Below are positions 27,371 through 36,847 of a stretch of 64,000 nucleotides of DNA, one piece after another. This DNA is from Gluconacetobacter takamatsuzukensis (GTDB taxonomy: Bacteria; Pseudomonadota; Alphaproteobacteria; Acetobacterales; Acetobacteraceae): the NCBI RefSeq assembly GCF_014174275.1, contig NZ_JABEQK010000013.1:1-64000 (forward strand), written 5' to 3'. A program made the translations under genes and the position numbers. Under the pieces are notes generated by a model that worked only from the letters and a program-made list of their open reading frames with translations, ran no database searches and was not told where the DNA came from. Position 1 is the stretch's first letter; each line of letters begins with the position of its first letter.

Positions 27371-27575
27371 GCCCTGTCGGTCATTCGTGTTCTCGGTTCC
27401 ATGCCCGGAGAATCGTCAGGACGATGTGGGATCTCGCTGAATCGAGGACGTTGTGAAGTGGCGTTCGGGAATATTGCGTAGGGCCTGCCGATGGGTGGGG
27501 TAGTGATGCGTATGTATGGGGTCCCGATTGATTAGGGGGACAGCGCGTTGGCCCGATATCTTGATCCCCCTGCTC

Positions 27576-29111
27576 TTACTTATGTCGGGTGGCCAGGCCG
27601 ACGGCGTCGTTCCATCGGCTGCCGTTAAACGTGACGTTGATCCCTGTCTGCGGATCGTCTGGGGGGCGTAATCCTGAATAGCAATCGGGGCAGAAGACGG
27701 TTTCACCCAGATCGGCTCGGGAAGGGAGATATTTGAATGGAAGAACCCGGACCGACATATGGCTTTTGCAGGCCGGAGATTCTACTGTCGGGTATTTTTC
27801 GGTATCGTTACTGCCGGCCGTGAGCAATTTCCGGTATGTGCCGTTTTCCTGTATGAATAACTGATGAGTGGATGTGTTGTTGACGAGAAAACCGTCAGCG
27901 TGCCGTTGAGTCCATATAGTGTCATTGCCCGGGTAATTGGGGGCGTGAAGTCCGCTTTGGAAGTGGGAATCTTTCAGGAAGAAGACGTCTCCGGTATCGG
28001 AGTTTATTCTTATATCGGTCGTTTCACCGGATCTTATTTCCAGATCTCTGTTTTCTGAATTATATTGCAGAGAAATTCCAGGAGGGTTTCCGAACTGTAT
28101 TTTTTGATCGTCCGGGATTTTCAGGCCATGATAGAATAATCCGGCGCCCGAACGGGCATCCAGTCCGAGGGACTTCTTTCCGCCTACCGTAAATTCAAGA
28201 TGCCCATTATGGGAATTGTATTTTTGCGTGGTTGCGCCATCGCTACTATAGGTGACGATCATATCGTCTCCCATCCAGATGATGGGCGGGCAGTACGAGT
28301 CGGCCCGATCTGTTTGGCACATGGGTTTCGTCTGTCGCAGATCGATCGCGGCCGTGGAGAATTTTCCGTCCAGCATAACGGTTTTTCCGTAATAGGCGTC
28401 ATCGCTGTTGACGCCCACCAATAGTCCCTGGGAGACGGACATCGGGATTCCGTGGTGAAGGGAATCGATTACCAGCAGAGCCAGGGTGCGATTGTTTGGT
28501 GCGCCGCCTGTCGTGTCCAGGCCATCCGCATAAATATCGGCCTCAAAAGCGCCCATTCCCCCGGAATGGAGAGCGGTTTCCCCCGTGTCGTCCTTGGCGA
28601 CGGCCGTGAGGGCCGTTATGGATGATCGCGGACCCTGGTGATCGTGCAGCGCATCGGGGGGGCGCTCGACAATGAAGTTTCCGGCAGAGTTTACGGGGCC
28701 GTTATAGGCAGACGTGATCATCCAGTTTGTTTGACAATAGAAACTTTCTTTTGTCGGAATGGCGGATTCATGACAATTTCCCAAAAGACCTGAAATTTGG
28801 GCATAATTTTCATGGGATGTATCGATATCGCGTTTGAAGAAAAGGGAGGGCGGTGATTCTTTTTGTCTGTTTCCCTGGAGTATTATGAAGAGGGGCCCGT
28901 TTATTGGCGTTGGGAGTGCATCGGATGGGTTTGTTCCGGGAAAAGAGATGTCTTCCAGAGAGTGGGGGTTTCGTTGCGGGATGGGAGGTCTTTTATACGG
29001 CGCGACATCGAGGGACCACGAATAGCGTGGGCGCTTCGATAGGGTACCCTGAGCGTCTGCTGTCTGAATCGATAAAATCATTATATAGAAAAATATTTTC
29101 TGTTTTCTCAC
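27576..29111 (-). CDS. Secreted protein of unknown function, tail-spike-like
   Basis: A 511-residue protein I do not recognise. The GTG at 29111, preceded by AAAAGGGAAG, gives a signal peptide (RKQKIFFYIMILSIQTADAQ), which supports this start over the longer open frame to 29195. The rest is beta-rich and low in charge, with scattered cysteines (for example CPDCY near the C-terminus). It ends with DPQTGINVTFNGSRWNDAVG; a similar short module closes many phage tail or spike-like and secreted proteins. DLEIRSGETTDIRINSDTGD is also of that style. Composition is A+T-rich, and it lies among glycosyltransferases, so a role in processing or carrying a surface polysaccharide is possible. Confidence 0.6.
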   Translation of the reverse strand: MRKQKIFFYIMILSIQTADAQGTLSKRPRYSWSLDVAPYKRPPIPQRNPHSLEDISFPGTNPSDALPTPINGPLFIILQGNRQKESPPSLFFKRDIDTSHENYAQISGLLGNCHESAIPTKESFYCQTNWMITSAYNGPVNSAGNFIVERPPDALHDHQGPRSSITALTAVAKDDTGETALHSGGMGAFEADIYADGLDTTGGAPNNRTLALLVIDSLHHGIPMSVSQGLLVGVNSDDAYYGKTVMLDGKFSTAAIDLRQTKPMCQTDRADSYCPPIIWMGDDMIVTYSSDGATTQKYNSHNGHLEFTVGGKKSLGLDARSGAGLFYHGLKIPDDQKIQFGNPPGISLQYNSENRDLEIRSGETTDIRINSDTGDVFFLKDSHFQSGLHAPNYPGNDTIWTQRHADGFLVNNTSTHQLFIQENGTYRKLLTAGSNDTEKYPTVESPACKSHMSVRVLPFKYLPSRADLGETVFCPDCYSGLRPPDDPQTGINVTFNGSRWNDAVGLATRHK

Positions 29112-29261
29112 GGTTTCTTCCCTTTTCGCGATGGTGTTGACTTGGGGGAAGGCGATTTTCCTGGAGCGTGCCGAAGGCGCAGGACAGGACTGCAAGGGGT
29201 TTGAAGATCGACCTCGTGGGGCAGGAAAGTCCGTGATATGGCTTGTGGAGTATGTGGTTTT

Positions 29262-29957
29262 TCAGGATTTGCTCTGGATGTCGAACAGGCGTTTTGTTTT
29301 TTGCAGTTCGCTCCAATGTTTTCCGTCTTCTCGATAGGTATAGTGCTTGTAAATTTCGAAACCGGCGCTTGAAGCGTGCTCCATGGTGATGAGTTTCACC
29401 ATGTTTCTGTATTCGTAGAATATATCTGTCTTGCAAAAGAGCGTGTCCATGATTGTCTGCGTTCCGGTTAAATCGAACACGTCGTAGGGTACATAGTCGC
29501 TCGTCATGTTTTCTTTTTCATAATGCCTTTCCAGGTTCAGGAATATTTTCTTTAAAATAGCCTTCAGCAGGAAGCTGTTCGACCGTCCGGCGATGACGGT
29601 GTTCATGACGTTTATCACCTCGTCATCATTTCTTTCCCATCCCTTTCCGAACAACAGAATATCGTATGTGGAGAGTTTTTCTAAGGTTGCGGGAAGGAGA
29701 TGGGGTTCTCTCTCTGCTATGCCCGTGTGGGCATCGACGTACATGCCGCCGTATTCGAGAAGAAGAATGATACGGGATATGTCGGATTTGGCCGCCGGGA
29801 TTGTGATCGAATTATAGATGGTTTTCAGTTTTTTGTTTTTTATCAATGGTATGACGTCTCTGTCCGTAAAAACCTTGAACCCTGGGAAATATTTGTCCCA
29901 CTCCGCCTTTGAATGCGGGTGCGGTATTTCGGGATGGGACCAATAGGTGAACAGCAT
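29262..29957 (-). CDS. DXD-type sugar-binding glycosyltransferase homologue (GT32-like)
   Basis: A 231-residue protein of the Gly_transf_sug family. It has the usual order: WSHPEIPHPHSKAEWDKYFP, FTDRDVIPLI, then AAKSDISRIILLLEYGGMYV. The catalytic metal motif that should read DxD right after YGGMYV is D75-A76-H77, so the second aspartate is replaced by histidine. It may be inactive, or use histidine as ligand. The gene is short and A+T-rich, and is 150 bases from the secreted protein on the same strand. An active family member would transfer a sugar to a growing capsule or exopolysaccharide unit. Confidence 0.75.
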   Translation of the reverse strand: MLFTYWSHPEIPHPHSKAEWDKYFPGFKVFTDRDVIPLIKNKKLKTIYNSITIPAAKSDISRIILLLEYGGMYVDAHTGIAEREPHLLPATLEKLSTYDILLFGKGWERNDDEVINVMNTVIAGRSNSFLLKAILKKIFLNLERHYEKENMTSDYVPYDVFDLTGTQTIMDTLFCKTDIFYEYRNMVKLITMEHASSAGFEIYKHYTYREDGKHWSELQKTKRLFDIQSKS

Positions 29958-30060
29958 CCTGGCTACCTTGCTGTGTGGAATGCGGGAAATTGCGGATTCT
30001 GTGACGGCTGGGGTGGAATCGGTTGCCGTGATGCGAGACGGTGGAACAGTGTATTGAGGC

Positions 30061-33015
30061 TCATTCGATTACCGATTGCAGCATGCGCAGATAGTCAGTC
30101 TTCCGGTTTTCCATGAAGATTCGGTGAATCGCGTTGCGGCGGAGCGTCGTCCAAAGGGTTTCGTCGGTGTAGGCGCGGGCCATGGCATTGGCGAATGCTT
30201 CCGGGTGGTCGGCTGGTGGGCAGGCGAGGTCCGATCCGGGGTGCCAGCCGAGTTGTCGGCTCAGGAGGTCGGTTGCGACGATGGGAATGCCGTGGGCGGC
30301 GGCGTCGTGGATCTTGTAGGGGAGGCCGGCGGCGAAGCGGGTGGGGGCGATGAAGACGCGGTGGGCTGCGTAGAGCGGGGCCAGGTCTTCGACGGCGCCG
30401 AGCAGGTCGAAGCGCGGGTGCGTCAGTATGGCTTGCAGGTCGATTCCGGGGGCGACGTGGCCGGCGACGGTGATGCGGGATTCGGGGGGGAGCAGATGGT
30501 CGTGGTTTGGCAGGAGCTGGTCGTTCATCCAGTGCAGGGCATCCAGATTGGGGGAGTCGGGGGTCTGGATCGCGCCGACGAACAGGAAATGCTTGCGGGC
30601 GGCGAAGGGCATGGGCTGGCGGGGTTGGGGGTGGGGCGATTTGACGTGGCCGAGGATTGTGACCGGGCCGCTTACGACCGGGGCGATCAGTTCGGCTTCC
30701 GCCGGGCTGACCGCGACGAAGCGGTCGACGAAATCGGTGGCGCGGAATTCGTGCCGCAGCATGTCCGCCAGGGGGGGCAGGTCCGGGCGGCCCTCCAGTT
30801 GCATCCGGCCGCGTTCGCGCAGGGTGGCGACGGCTTCGGTGTCGAGGATGATGCGGCAGTCGGCGAGCGGGGCGCGGCAGGCGGCGAGGATGGGGCGGAG
30901 GCGGCCGGCGTTGTGGGTGCGGCCGATCCACAGCACGTCGTAATAGCCCGGGCGGGCGTGGAGGAAGGATGCGAGGTCCGCGATCCCGCGGTCCCACATG
31001 ATTTCGGCGCGGTCCGGCAGGTCGCGATAGCGGCCCGCCGGGGCCTCGCGCGGGGGAAAGACCGGGTAGACGGTGACGTGCAGGCCGAGATCCTCGACCA
31101 TGGCGTGCAGGATGTCGTTCGAGCGGGGAAAGCCCGCGCCGATGGCGGGTTGGGGGAGGTAATCCTCGATGAACAGGATGTGCCTGCGCTGGCGGTCGCT
31201 GGTGCGGGCGCGCAGCAGGTTTGCGTTGTCCCGCGTATAGTAGGCTTCGATCCCGTCGCGGTGGCGGTGGAAGAACCGGCCGATATTCCGGCCCAGGATC
31301 GTGTCGATATCGGCCTGGTTGCCGCTGCCGGATTCGTAATGCAGCACCGTCACGTCCGGGTCGTAGATCACGTCGAATCCCTGGCGGCGGATGCGGACGC
31401 ACAGGTCGGTGTCTTCGTAATAGGCGGGGCTGAAATGCGGATCGAAACCGTGCAGCGCCTTGGCCAGTTCGGTGCGGACCATCAGGAACGCGCCCGAGCA
31501 GAAATCGACCGCGCGGGTGTAATTGGCTTCGGGGCATGAGGGGGAAGCGTCGCGCAGGTAGCCCGACGTGGTGCCGTCGTTCCAGATGATGCTCCCGGCC
31601 TCCTGAAGCCGGCCGGTGGTGCGGACCAGCTTCGCGCCCACGGCGCCGGTGCGCGCTTCAAGCCGCAGCCGGCGGAGCGCGGCGTCGATCGCGCCGGGGA
31701 GGAGTTCGACATCGTTGTTCAGGAACAGGACATGGGGTGCGACGACCCTGGCCAGTCCGGCATTGGAGCCGGCGAGGAAGCCGATATTCTCGTCCATCCG
31801 GATGATGTCGAGCCCGTGGACGTGCCGGGCGATCCGGGTGGTTTCGTCCCGCGAGCCGCTATCGATCACGATGACCTGCACCGGGCCCCGATAGGTCGCC
31901 CGCAGGGAGGACAGGGCCGTCATGGTGAAGGAAAACTGGTTGTGGACGACCATGACGACGCTGAGGGCGGGGAGGTCGCAGGAAAAATCGATCGGGTGGG
32001 CCAGCAGGGCGCTGGTGCGGGCCTCGGCCAGCAGGCGGAAGGCACGGCGGCAGCTCAGTTCGGCGGTATCCGCCGGCTTTTCGCCCTCCGGCACCTTGCC
32101 CGACAGGGCGGCATGGGCCGCGAACGGAGTGGGATAGCGGCCCTGGGCGAGGGCTGCGATCACGCCGGGGTCTTGCGCATAGGCGGCGAGGTCGACCCGT
32201 GGGTGCGGACGGCGGGCTTCCTGCTGGCCGTAACGCAGGAAGTGCGCGTAGCCGTTGCGGAAATCCCCCGCCGCGACGGCGGCGGCCACGTCGGGATGGC
32301 TGGCTGTGTAGAATGCTTCGGAGAAGGAGGGCAGGGGGGCGAAGCCGGCCGGGGTGGCGTTGATCAGGTAATGGCGCAGGGGGTGGCCCCATTCGTGCAT
32401 CCGCTCCGCTGCCGCCGGATAGGCGCGCAGATACCAGGCGGCGTCGAAGAACCATGAGGTGCGCCGGGCGGCGTTTTCTGGCGCGTGCAGGTTTTCCATG
32501 AACGCGACGAACGGGCCGAGGCGGCTGTCGTGGAGGAAATCCGGGTTTTCCGCGAGGAAGACCTTGGTGGAGAAGAAAAGGGAGGCGTCGCGGCCCTCGC
32601 CCGCGCCGTAGGACAGGAAATGATCGTAACCGTTGCGCAGGCCGTGCTGTTCCAGCCCCTCCAGCGACAGGCCGAGCTGGTGGTCCCGATAGAAGGATTC
32701 GTCGAAGAACGGGTTGGGATCGCGGTCCCTGAAGCCTTCGGTGCGGTAATGGGCGAAGCCTGACGGGATCTGCTGCGCCTGGATGGCTTCTTCCACGTCG
32801 GGATAGGTCTGGCGGTACCATTCCTCGTCGAAGAACGGGTTGGGGGAGTGGCCCAGCATTTCGCCGCATTCCCGGTAGAAGGCCAGGATGTCCGCTTCGT
32901 CGCGCAATGCGGCGACGGCGGGGATGACGGCGTAGCGGGTGCGATACCAGGCGGCGTCGAACTGCCACCAGGCGCGCTTCAGGGCCGGTTGGTCCGCTGG
33001 CTGGTCCATGGGCAT
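30061..33015 (-). CDS. Multidomain glycosyltransferase with N-terminal FDxxYY-NPDV repeats
   Basis: A 984-residue cytoplasmic protein. Residues 15-310 contain about six degenerate repeats of the type FFDEEWYRQTYPDVEEA, then SGFAHYRTEGFRDRDPN. Residues 350-590 are a GT2 domain (LSVVMVVHNQFSF, VIVIDSGSRDET, FLNNDVEL as the metal motif, and YYEDTDLCVRIRRQGFD). Residues from about 611 to the end resemble a GT4-type B-fold (ILFIEDYLP, ILGHVKSPHP, FIAPTRFAAGLPYKIHDAAAHG). Such two-enzyme proteins build O-antigen or exopolysaccharide chains. GGAGG lies 5 bases before the ATG at 33015. The next gene upstream on this strand ends 25 bases away, so an operon is likely. The same repeat is found alone in the small gene at 36164. 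Confidence 0.88.
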   Translation of the reverse strand: MPMDQPADQPALKRAWWQFDAAWYRTRYAVIPAVAALRDEADILAFYRECGEMLGHSPNPFFDEEWYRQTYPDVEEAIQAQQIPSGFAHYRTEGFRDRDPNPFFDESFYRDHQLGLSLEGLEQHGLRNGYDHFLSYGAGEGRDASLFFSTKVFLAENPDFLHDSRLGPFVAFMENLHAPENAARRTSWFFDAAWYLRAYPAAAERMHEWGHPLRHYLINATPAGFAPLPSFSEAFYTASHPDVAAAVAAGDFRNGYAHFLRYGQQEARRPHPRVDLAAYAQDPGVIAALAQGRYPTPFAAHAALSGKVPEGEKPADTAELSCRRAFRLLAEARTSALLAHPIDFSCDLPALSVVMVVHNQFSFTMTALSSLRATYRGPVQVIVIDSGSRDETTRIARHVHGLDIIRMDENIGFLAGSNAGLARVVAPHVLFLNNDVELLPGAIDAALRRLRLEARTGAVGAKLVRTTGRLQEAGSIIWNDGTTSGYLRDASPSCPEANYTRAVDFCSGAFLMVRTELAKALHGFDPHFSPAYYEDTDLCVRIRRQGFDVIYDPDVTVLHYESGSGNQADIDTILGRNIGRFFHRHRDGIEAYYTRDNANLLRARTSDRQRRHILFIEDYLPQPAIGAGFPRSNDILHAMVEDLGLHVTVYPVFPPREAPAGRYRDLPDRAEIMWDRGIADLASFLHARPGYYDVLWIGRTHNAGRLRPILAACRAPLADCRIILDTEAVATLRERGRMQLEGRPDLPPLADMLRHEFRATDFVDRFVAVSPAEAELIAPVVSGPVTILGHVKSPHPQPRQPMPFAARKHFLFVGAIQTPDSPNLDALHWMNDQLLPNHDHLLPPESRITVAGHVAPGIDLQAILTHPRFDLLGAVEDLAPLYAAHRVFIAPTRFAAGLPYKIHDAAAHGIPIVATDLLSRQLGWHPGSDLACPPADHPEAFANAMARAYTDETLWTTLRRNAIHRIFMENRKTDYLRMLQSVIE

Positions 33016-33040
33016 CGGGGCCTCCTTGTCGTCGCCTGGG

Positions 33041-36000
33041 TCAGTGGGTGCGGAGCAGCCATGGCGCCAGCAGCACGGTGGCGAGGGAGGCGATGGGCAG
33101 GTGCAGCGGCACGGCCAGGCCGGTGCCCGTCGCCTTGATGCGCGCGGCCGGCGCGCCGATGTCGAAGGTGATGACCGGTATGTCCTGCCGCCAGAACTCG
33201 GTCAGGATATAGGACCAGGTTTCCGGCCAGATCGCCGGCAGGAAGCCCCAGTCGCACGGGTGGTTCCGGATCAGCGCGGGCAGTTCATGCTCGCCATAGC
33301 GACCGGTGATCTCGACCACGTCGGTCGCCAGCAGCCTGGGGTCGTCGCAGGTATGGCCGATGATGGTGAAGCGCATCGGCAGGTCGTGGTCCGCGACATG
33401 CCGGGCCAGGGCAAGGAGGATATTATAGCCTTTCTCGATCCCGATGGCGCCGATCAGGAGGATGCGGCGTATCTCGTCCGCCGCCTTGGGCGGGAAGGTT
33501 GCGGGGCGCGTGGGGATGGGCGCCTCCCACTGGCCCAGCGTGATCGGGGCGTCGAGATGGCGGCGGTAGCGGTCCGCGACATCGTGGCAGGAGGCGATGA
33601 TGGCGGTGGCGCGCCGGAACAGATCGGCGCTGAGTTCGCGCAGCAAGGTCAGGGGCGTGTCGTCGCTGTTCAGGGGGCCGAGGTCGGCGACGCAGCGCTG
33701 GCAGGCGTCCGGCGCCGGTTCGCCGCAATACAGGCTGTTGTACGACACCAGCGTGATGCGCGGGCAGAACCAGGAATAATCGTGCAGGTAGACGACATGA
33801 TCGATGCCGCAGCGGGAGAGCTGGTGGACGTCCCTGATTCCGGCGCCGATATAGCTGTGGATTTCGATCCGCGCGCAGCCCAGCGCGCGCAGCAGGGTGG
33901 GCAGGTCCGCGCCTCCTCGGGGCACCGTGATGTTGGGATAATCCTCCGGCAGGAACGGGATGATCCGCCAGACTGGATCCTCGGTGGCGTGGCGCGGAGG
34001 GTGGGGCGAGACGATCAGCGGCACATGGCCTTCTGCCAGGTTTTCGCGCGCGCGGTCGGTCACGAAACGCTGGACGCCGCCCTGCCGGTCGTGGGTCAGC
34101 AGTGCCACGACCGGGCGCCCGGCGATGGCGTGGTGCAGGCGGGCCAGGTCCAGCTGCCGACGGAAGGGGCCCAGCGGGTCGCGGGCCTGCCAGGCCTGGA
34201 CCATCCGGTCGTAGCCGGGATGCAGGCCGTTGAGGGTTGCCAGGTTGCGGCGGATCAGGTCGCTGCGGACGGCGCTGAAGGACTGGCCTTCCGCATGGCC
34301 GACGAAGGTGTGCAGGCAGGCCACGTGTCGCCAGCCCAGGGCGGCGGCGCGGCGGCTGAAATCATTTTCCTCGCCATAGCCCTGCGCGAAGACGTCCTCG
34401 CGCAGCAGGCCGGTCTGATGCAGGCAGTCGGCGCGGATATACATGCAATAGCCGTGGGCGGTCGGGACCTCGACCAGCGCGTCGTTGCCGCAGGCCGCGA
34501 GCCGCTCTGCCGTTTCGAGAACCTCCTCGTAGGGCGGTATGGGATTCTGGCCGTCGGCGCTTGGGTAGCTGAAGATCGTCGCCGCGTTGGAGAGCGGGGT
34601 GGCGGTGCCGATATCGGGCGCGCGATGGACGGTGCGCCGCAGGGCGTCGATCCAGTGCGGGGGCGGCAGCGTGTCGCTGTTGAGCAGGATTGCGTCTTCG
34701 TCCCGCTCCACGGCGCGCAGGCCGCGATTGGAGGAGAAGGTGAAGCCGCGATTCTGGGCGTTGGTCAGGAGTGTGACGCCGTCCAGCGTTGCCAGCGTAT
34801 CGAGGAATGCGGTGATCCGCTCGTCCGGCGAGCAGTCGTTGACGATGACGACACGCTCGTGCACGCCGCGATGTTGCAGGACCAGCGTGATGCAGGTCCG
34901 GGTGGTTTCGTAACCGCGATAGACGGGGATGATGACCGCGACCCGGGGGGCGGGGATGGCCGGGGCATCGGTTTCGGACGCCGGGAAGCGGGGCGTGTAG
35001 AGGGTCGGGAAGGGCTGGTTGAAACTGGGCTGTACGGACGCGGGGTGGGCGCTGGGGAAGCGGGTGGCGACCCATTCCGCCTGGGTGCGGGCATAGCGCC
35101 CGCCGGCGAGCGGGTCGATGGGACTGCCGTAGAATGCGCGGCCGAACCGGTCGGTGACCTTGACGGCCGGGGTTTCGGGGCCCTGCAGGTCCTGCCATGG
35201 AATGACGAAGTCGGTGCGCGGTTTTTCGGGCCAGAGTCGTTCGTCATCCGGTTCGTCATCGGGGGGGCCGATTAGTGCGTCGAACAGCGTGCGGTCGCCT
35301 TCGACGGTGCGCACCTGGATGTGGTCGGTGGCCGCCAGATTGTTGGGATAGCGGCACCAGCCGCTCAAACCGTCGGTGGCGCCCTCGATGAATCCTTCGA
35401 AGGTCCAGACCGTGCGGCTGTCGATGCCGCTGCCCAGCAGGCCGCGACCCGCCTGGAGGATGTCGATGCGCGGCAGGTGGCGGGGCAGGACGAAATTGTC
35501 GATCGTCCAGACCCGGTAGCCGGGTGGGCGGGCCAGGAGGGTGAGGTCGGCGGGTCGTTCGTCGGCATCGTGGCGCAGGATCAGCGTGTGTGCGGCATGG
35601 TCCGGCAGGCCGGCGACGAGGCGCCCGTCGGGCAGCATGGCGCACCATCCCGAGCAGCGATTGGCCTCGGCCACGGCGCTGAAGAGCGGGAAGGCGATCT
35701 CGGGGAAAATGACCGCCGTTTCGCGCAGGAGCGCGCGCAGTTCGGCAAAGGCCCGGTCATGGGCGCCGAAGCGCATGCGGGTGATCAGCAGGAAAAACCG
35801 GGCCAGCGGCGACATCGTGACCGACGAGAGGAATTCGAAGGCCTCCGACGCGCGGGGCTCGTCCAGCGCCAGGCGGCAGAAGCCGATCCCCAGCGTGATG
35901 TCGCGCGCGCTGGGGTAGGATCGCTGGAGATACTCCAGCCTTGGCAACATGGTTCCCGGGGAGACGCCTTTCAGCCCTTCATGGCGGGCGGAGAGAAGGC

Positions 36001-36052
36001 GGCTGTAGCGGGCGGAGATGGTTTGTACGAACGTGTCGATCGGTTTCTCCAT
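33041..36052 (-). CDS. Bifunctional GT2-GT4 glycosyltransferase
   Basis: A 1003-residue protein. Residues 1-130 are helical and unassigned. Between 130 and 310 there are two GWC-type modules (CSGWCAMLPDGRL and LSGWCRYPNNLAATDHIQV). Residues 369-650 are GT2: RVAVIIPVYRGYETT, VVIVNDCSPDE, ILLNSDTLPP (metal motif), and QGYGEENDFSRRAA. From about 660 a GT4-like domain begins with VVALLTHDRQGGVQRFV and continues with LIGAIGIEKGYNILLALARH. The ATG at 36052 starts the conserved reading; 19 extra upstream codons run into an intergenic palindrome. It likely cooperates with the 984-residue enzyme 25 bases downstream in making a repeating surface polysaccharide. Sugars are unknown. Confidence 0.87.
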   Translation of the reverse strand: MEKPIDTFVQTISARYSRLLSARHEGLKGVSPGTMLPRLEYLQRSYPSARDITLGIGFCRLALDEPRASEAFEFLSSVTMSPLARFFLLITRMRFGAHDRAFAELRALLRETAVIFPEIAFPLFSAVAEANRCSGWCAMLPDGRLVAGLPDHAAHTLILRHDADERPADLTLLARPPGYRVWTIDNFVLPRHLPRIDILQAGRGLLGSGIDSRTVWTFEGFIEGATDGLSGWCRYPNNLAATDHIQVRTVEGDRTLFDALIGPPDDEPDDERLWPEKPRTDFVIPWQDLQGPETPAVKVTDRFGRAFYGSPIDPLAGGRYARTQAEWVATRFPSAHPASVQPSFNQPFPTLYTPRFPASETDAPAIPAPRVAVIIPVYRGYETTRTCITLVLQHRGVHERVVIVNDCSPDERITAFLDTLATLDGVTLLTNAQNRGFTFSSNRGLRAVERDEDAILLNSDTLPPPHWIDALRRTVHRAPDIGTATPLSNAATIFSYPSADGQNPIPPYEEVLETAERLAACGNDALVEVPTAHGYCMYIRADCLHQTGLLREDVFAQGYGEENDFSRRAAALGWRHVACLHTFVGHAEGQSFSAVRSDLIRRNLATLNGLHPGYDRMVQAWQARDPLGPFRRQLDLARLHHAIAGRPVVALLTHDRQGGVQRFVTDRARENLAEGHVPLIVSPHPPRHATEDPVWRIIPFLPEDYPNITVPRGGADLPTLLRALGCARIEIHSYIGAGIRDVHQLSRCGIDHVVYLHDYSWFCPRITLVSYNSLYCGEPAPDACQRCVADLGPLNSDDTPLTLLRELSADLFRRATAIIASCHDVADRYRRHLDAPITLGQWEAPIPTRPATFPPKAADEIRRILLIGAIGIEKGYNILLALARHVADHDLPMRFTIIGHTCDDPRLLATDVVEITGRYGEHELPALIRNHPCDWGFLPAIWPETWSYILTEFWRQDIPVITFDIGAPAARIKATGTGLAVPLHLPIASLATVLLAPWLLRTH

Positions 36053-36083
36053 CGTGCGCCGGTCTGGTTGCCAGGGGGATAGG

Positions 36084-36127
36084 CAAGGGCTTTGCCCTTG
36101 ACCCACCAAAGGGCAGTCGCCCTTTGG
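36084..36127. repeat. Two-hairpin palindromic repeat
   Basis: CAAGGGC-TTT-GCCCTTG (36084-36100) is followed by CCAAAGGGC-AGTC-GCCCTTTGG (36106-36127). Same design as at 8478-8519 and 55960-56001. It sits between the 1003-residue glycosyltransferase and the small repeat-protein gene. Confidence 0.8.
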
Positions 36128-36163
36128 AAACCCAGTTGTTGGGGTGCAGGGGGAGCCTTGGGA

Positions 36164-36580
36164 TTACGTGATGCAGAAGCCGCGCCAGCTGTCGTAGACC
36201 GGTTCCAGTGCCCTTGAAGGCGCGCGCAGTTCCGCGCGGCCGACGCTCAGCCAGTGCATCTTGCCGTTTGTCCATTCGCCGCGGAGGACGGAGGCGGCGA
36301 CGTCGGGATTATTCTTGAGATACCATTTCTCGTCGAATTCCTTGCCGTCCGTGTCGCGGCCTTCGAAAAATCCGACCTGGATGAAATGGTCGTGGCCGCT
36401 TTTCAGCTCGCCGCGATGGATCGCGGCGTCCACGTCGGGATTGGCGCGCAGATAGGCTGCTTCGTCGAACGGTACGGTCTTCAGGTACGCGGTGAGCAGG
36501 AATTTGAACACATCTTCCGGAATGACGATTTTTCCATTATCGCTTTTCAGTATCTTTTGGACTGAAGAATAAAGGATCAC
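36164..36580 (-). CDS. Small protein made of two FDxxxYLxxNPDV repeats
   Basis: A 138-residue protein without signal peptide or membrane helix. After an N-terminal helix (residues 1-35) it has two similar units: VPFDEAAYLRANPDVDAAI with HFIQVGFFEGRD (37-77), and EFDEKWYLKNNPDVAASV with HWLSVGRAEL (80-115). The same unit is repeated in the N-terminal part of the 984-residue glycosyltransferase at 30061, and is known from rhizobial and other exopolysaccharide proteins, where its job is not established. It lies at the head of the minus-strand glycosyltransferase run, 111 bases from the next gene. A scaffold or specificity role is inference. Confidence 0.75.
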   Translation of the reverse strand: MILYSSVQKILKSDNGKIVIPEDVFKFLLTAYLKTVPFDEAAYLRANPDVDAAIHRGELKSGHDHFIQVGFFEGRDTDGKEFDEKWYLKNNPDVAASVLRGEWTNGKMHWLSVGRAELRAPSRALEPVYDSWRGFCIT

Positions 36581-36786
36581 GATATCCTCCGGAAGAAGAA
36601 CACTTCAAATGGGCATTGCTTGCGTTGGATATCGGGTCAAAGTGAATATAAGGTAAAATTTCTTGACGTTCCGTGTGGGGGTTTGGATTTCTCTCCTGTT
36701 TTTTCATGCGGAGGAAAGGTGAATATTTTGTAAATGGAGGGTTTTGTTTGTTTGCAGGCGTGTGAAAAATCAGGCGCGCGTCTTTC

Positions 36787-36812
36787 TCCGTTCTTTTTTG
36801 CAAAAGAACGGA
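36787..36812. terminator. Perfect hairpin, related to the A/T repeat family
   Basis: TCCGTTCTTTT and AAAAGAACGGA form an 11-base perfect stem with TTGC loop. The core GTTCTTTT/AAAAGAAC is shared with one arm of the composite repeats at 21867, 53009 and 63266. Confidence 0.55.
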
Positions 36813-36847
36813 ACGGTTGTGCCGGAAGGATCGGGCTGTTCGGTTGG

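Noticed and set aside
27576-29957. Prophage, suggested by the tail-spike-like protein
   Set aside because: No integrase, terminase, capsid or lysis genes are nearby; the neighbours are glycosyltransferases.
32939-35275. 778-codon plus-strand frame with many Gly/Asp repeats
   Set aside because: Shadow of the glycosyltransferase genes; low-complexity translation, no start context.
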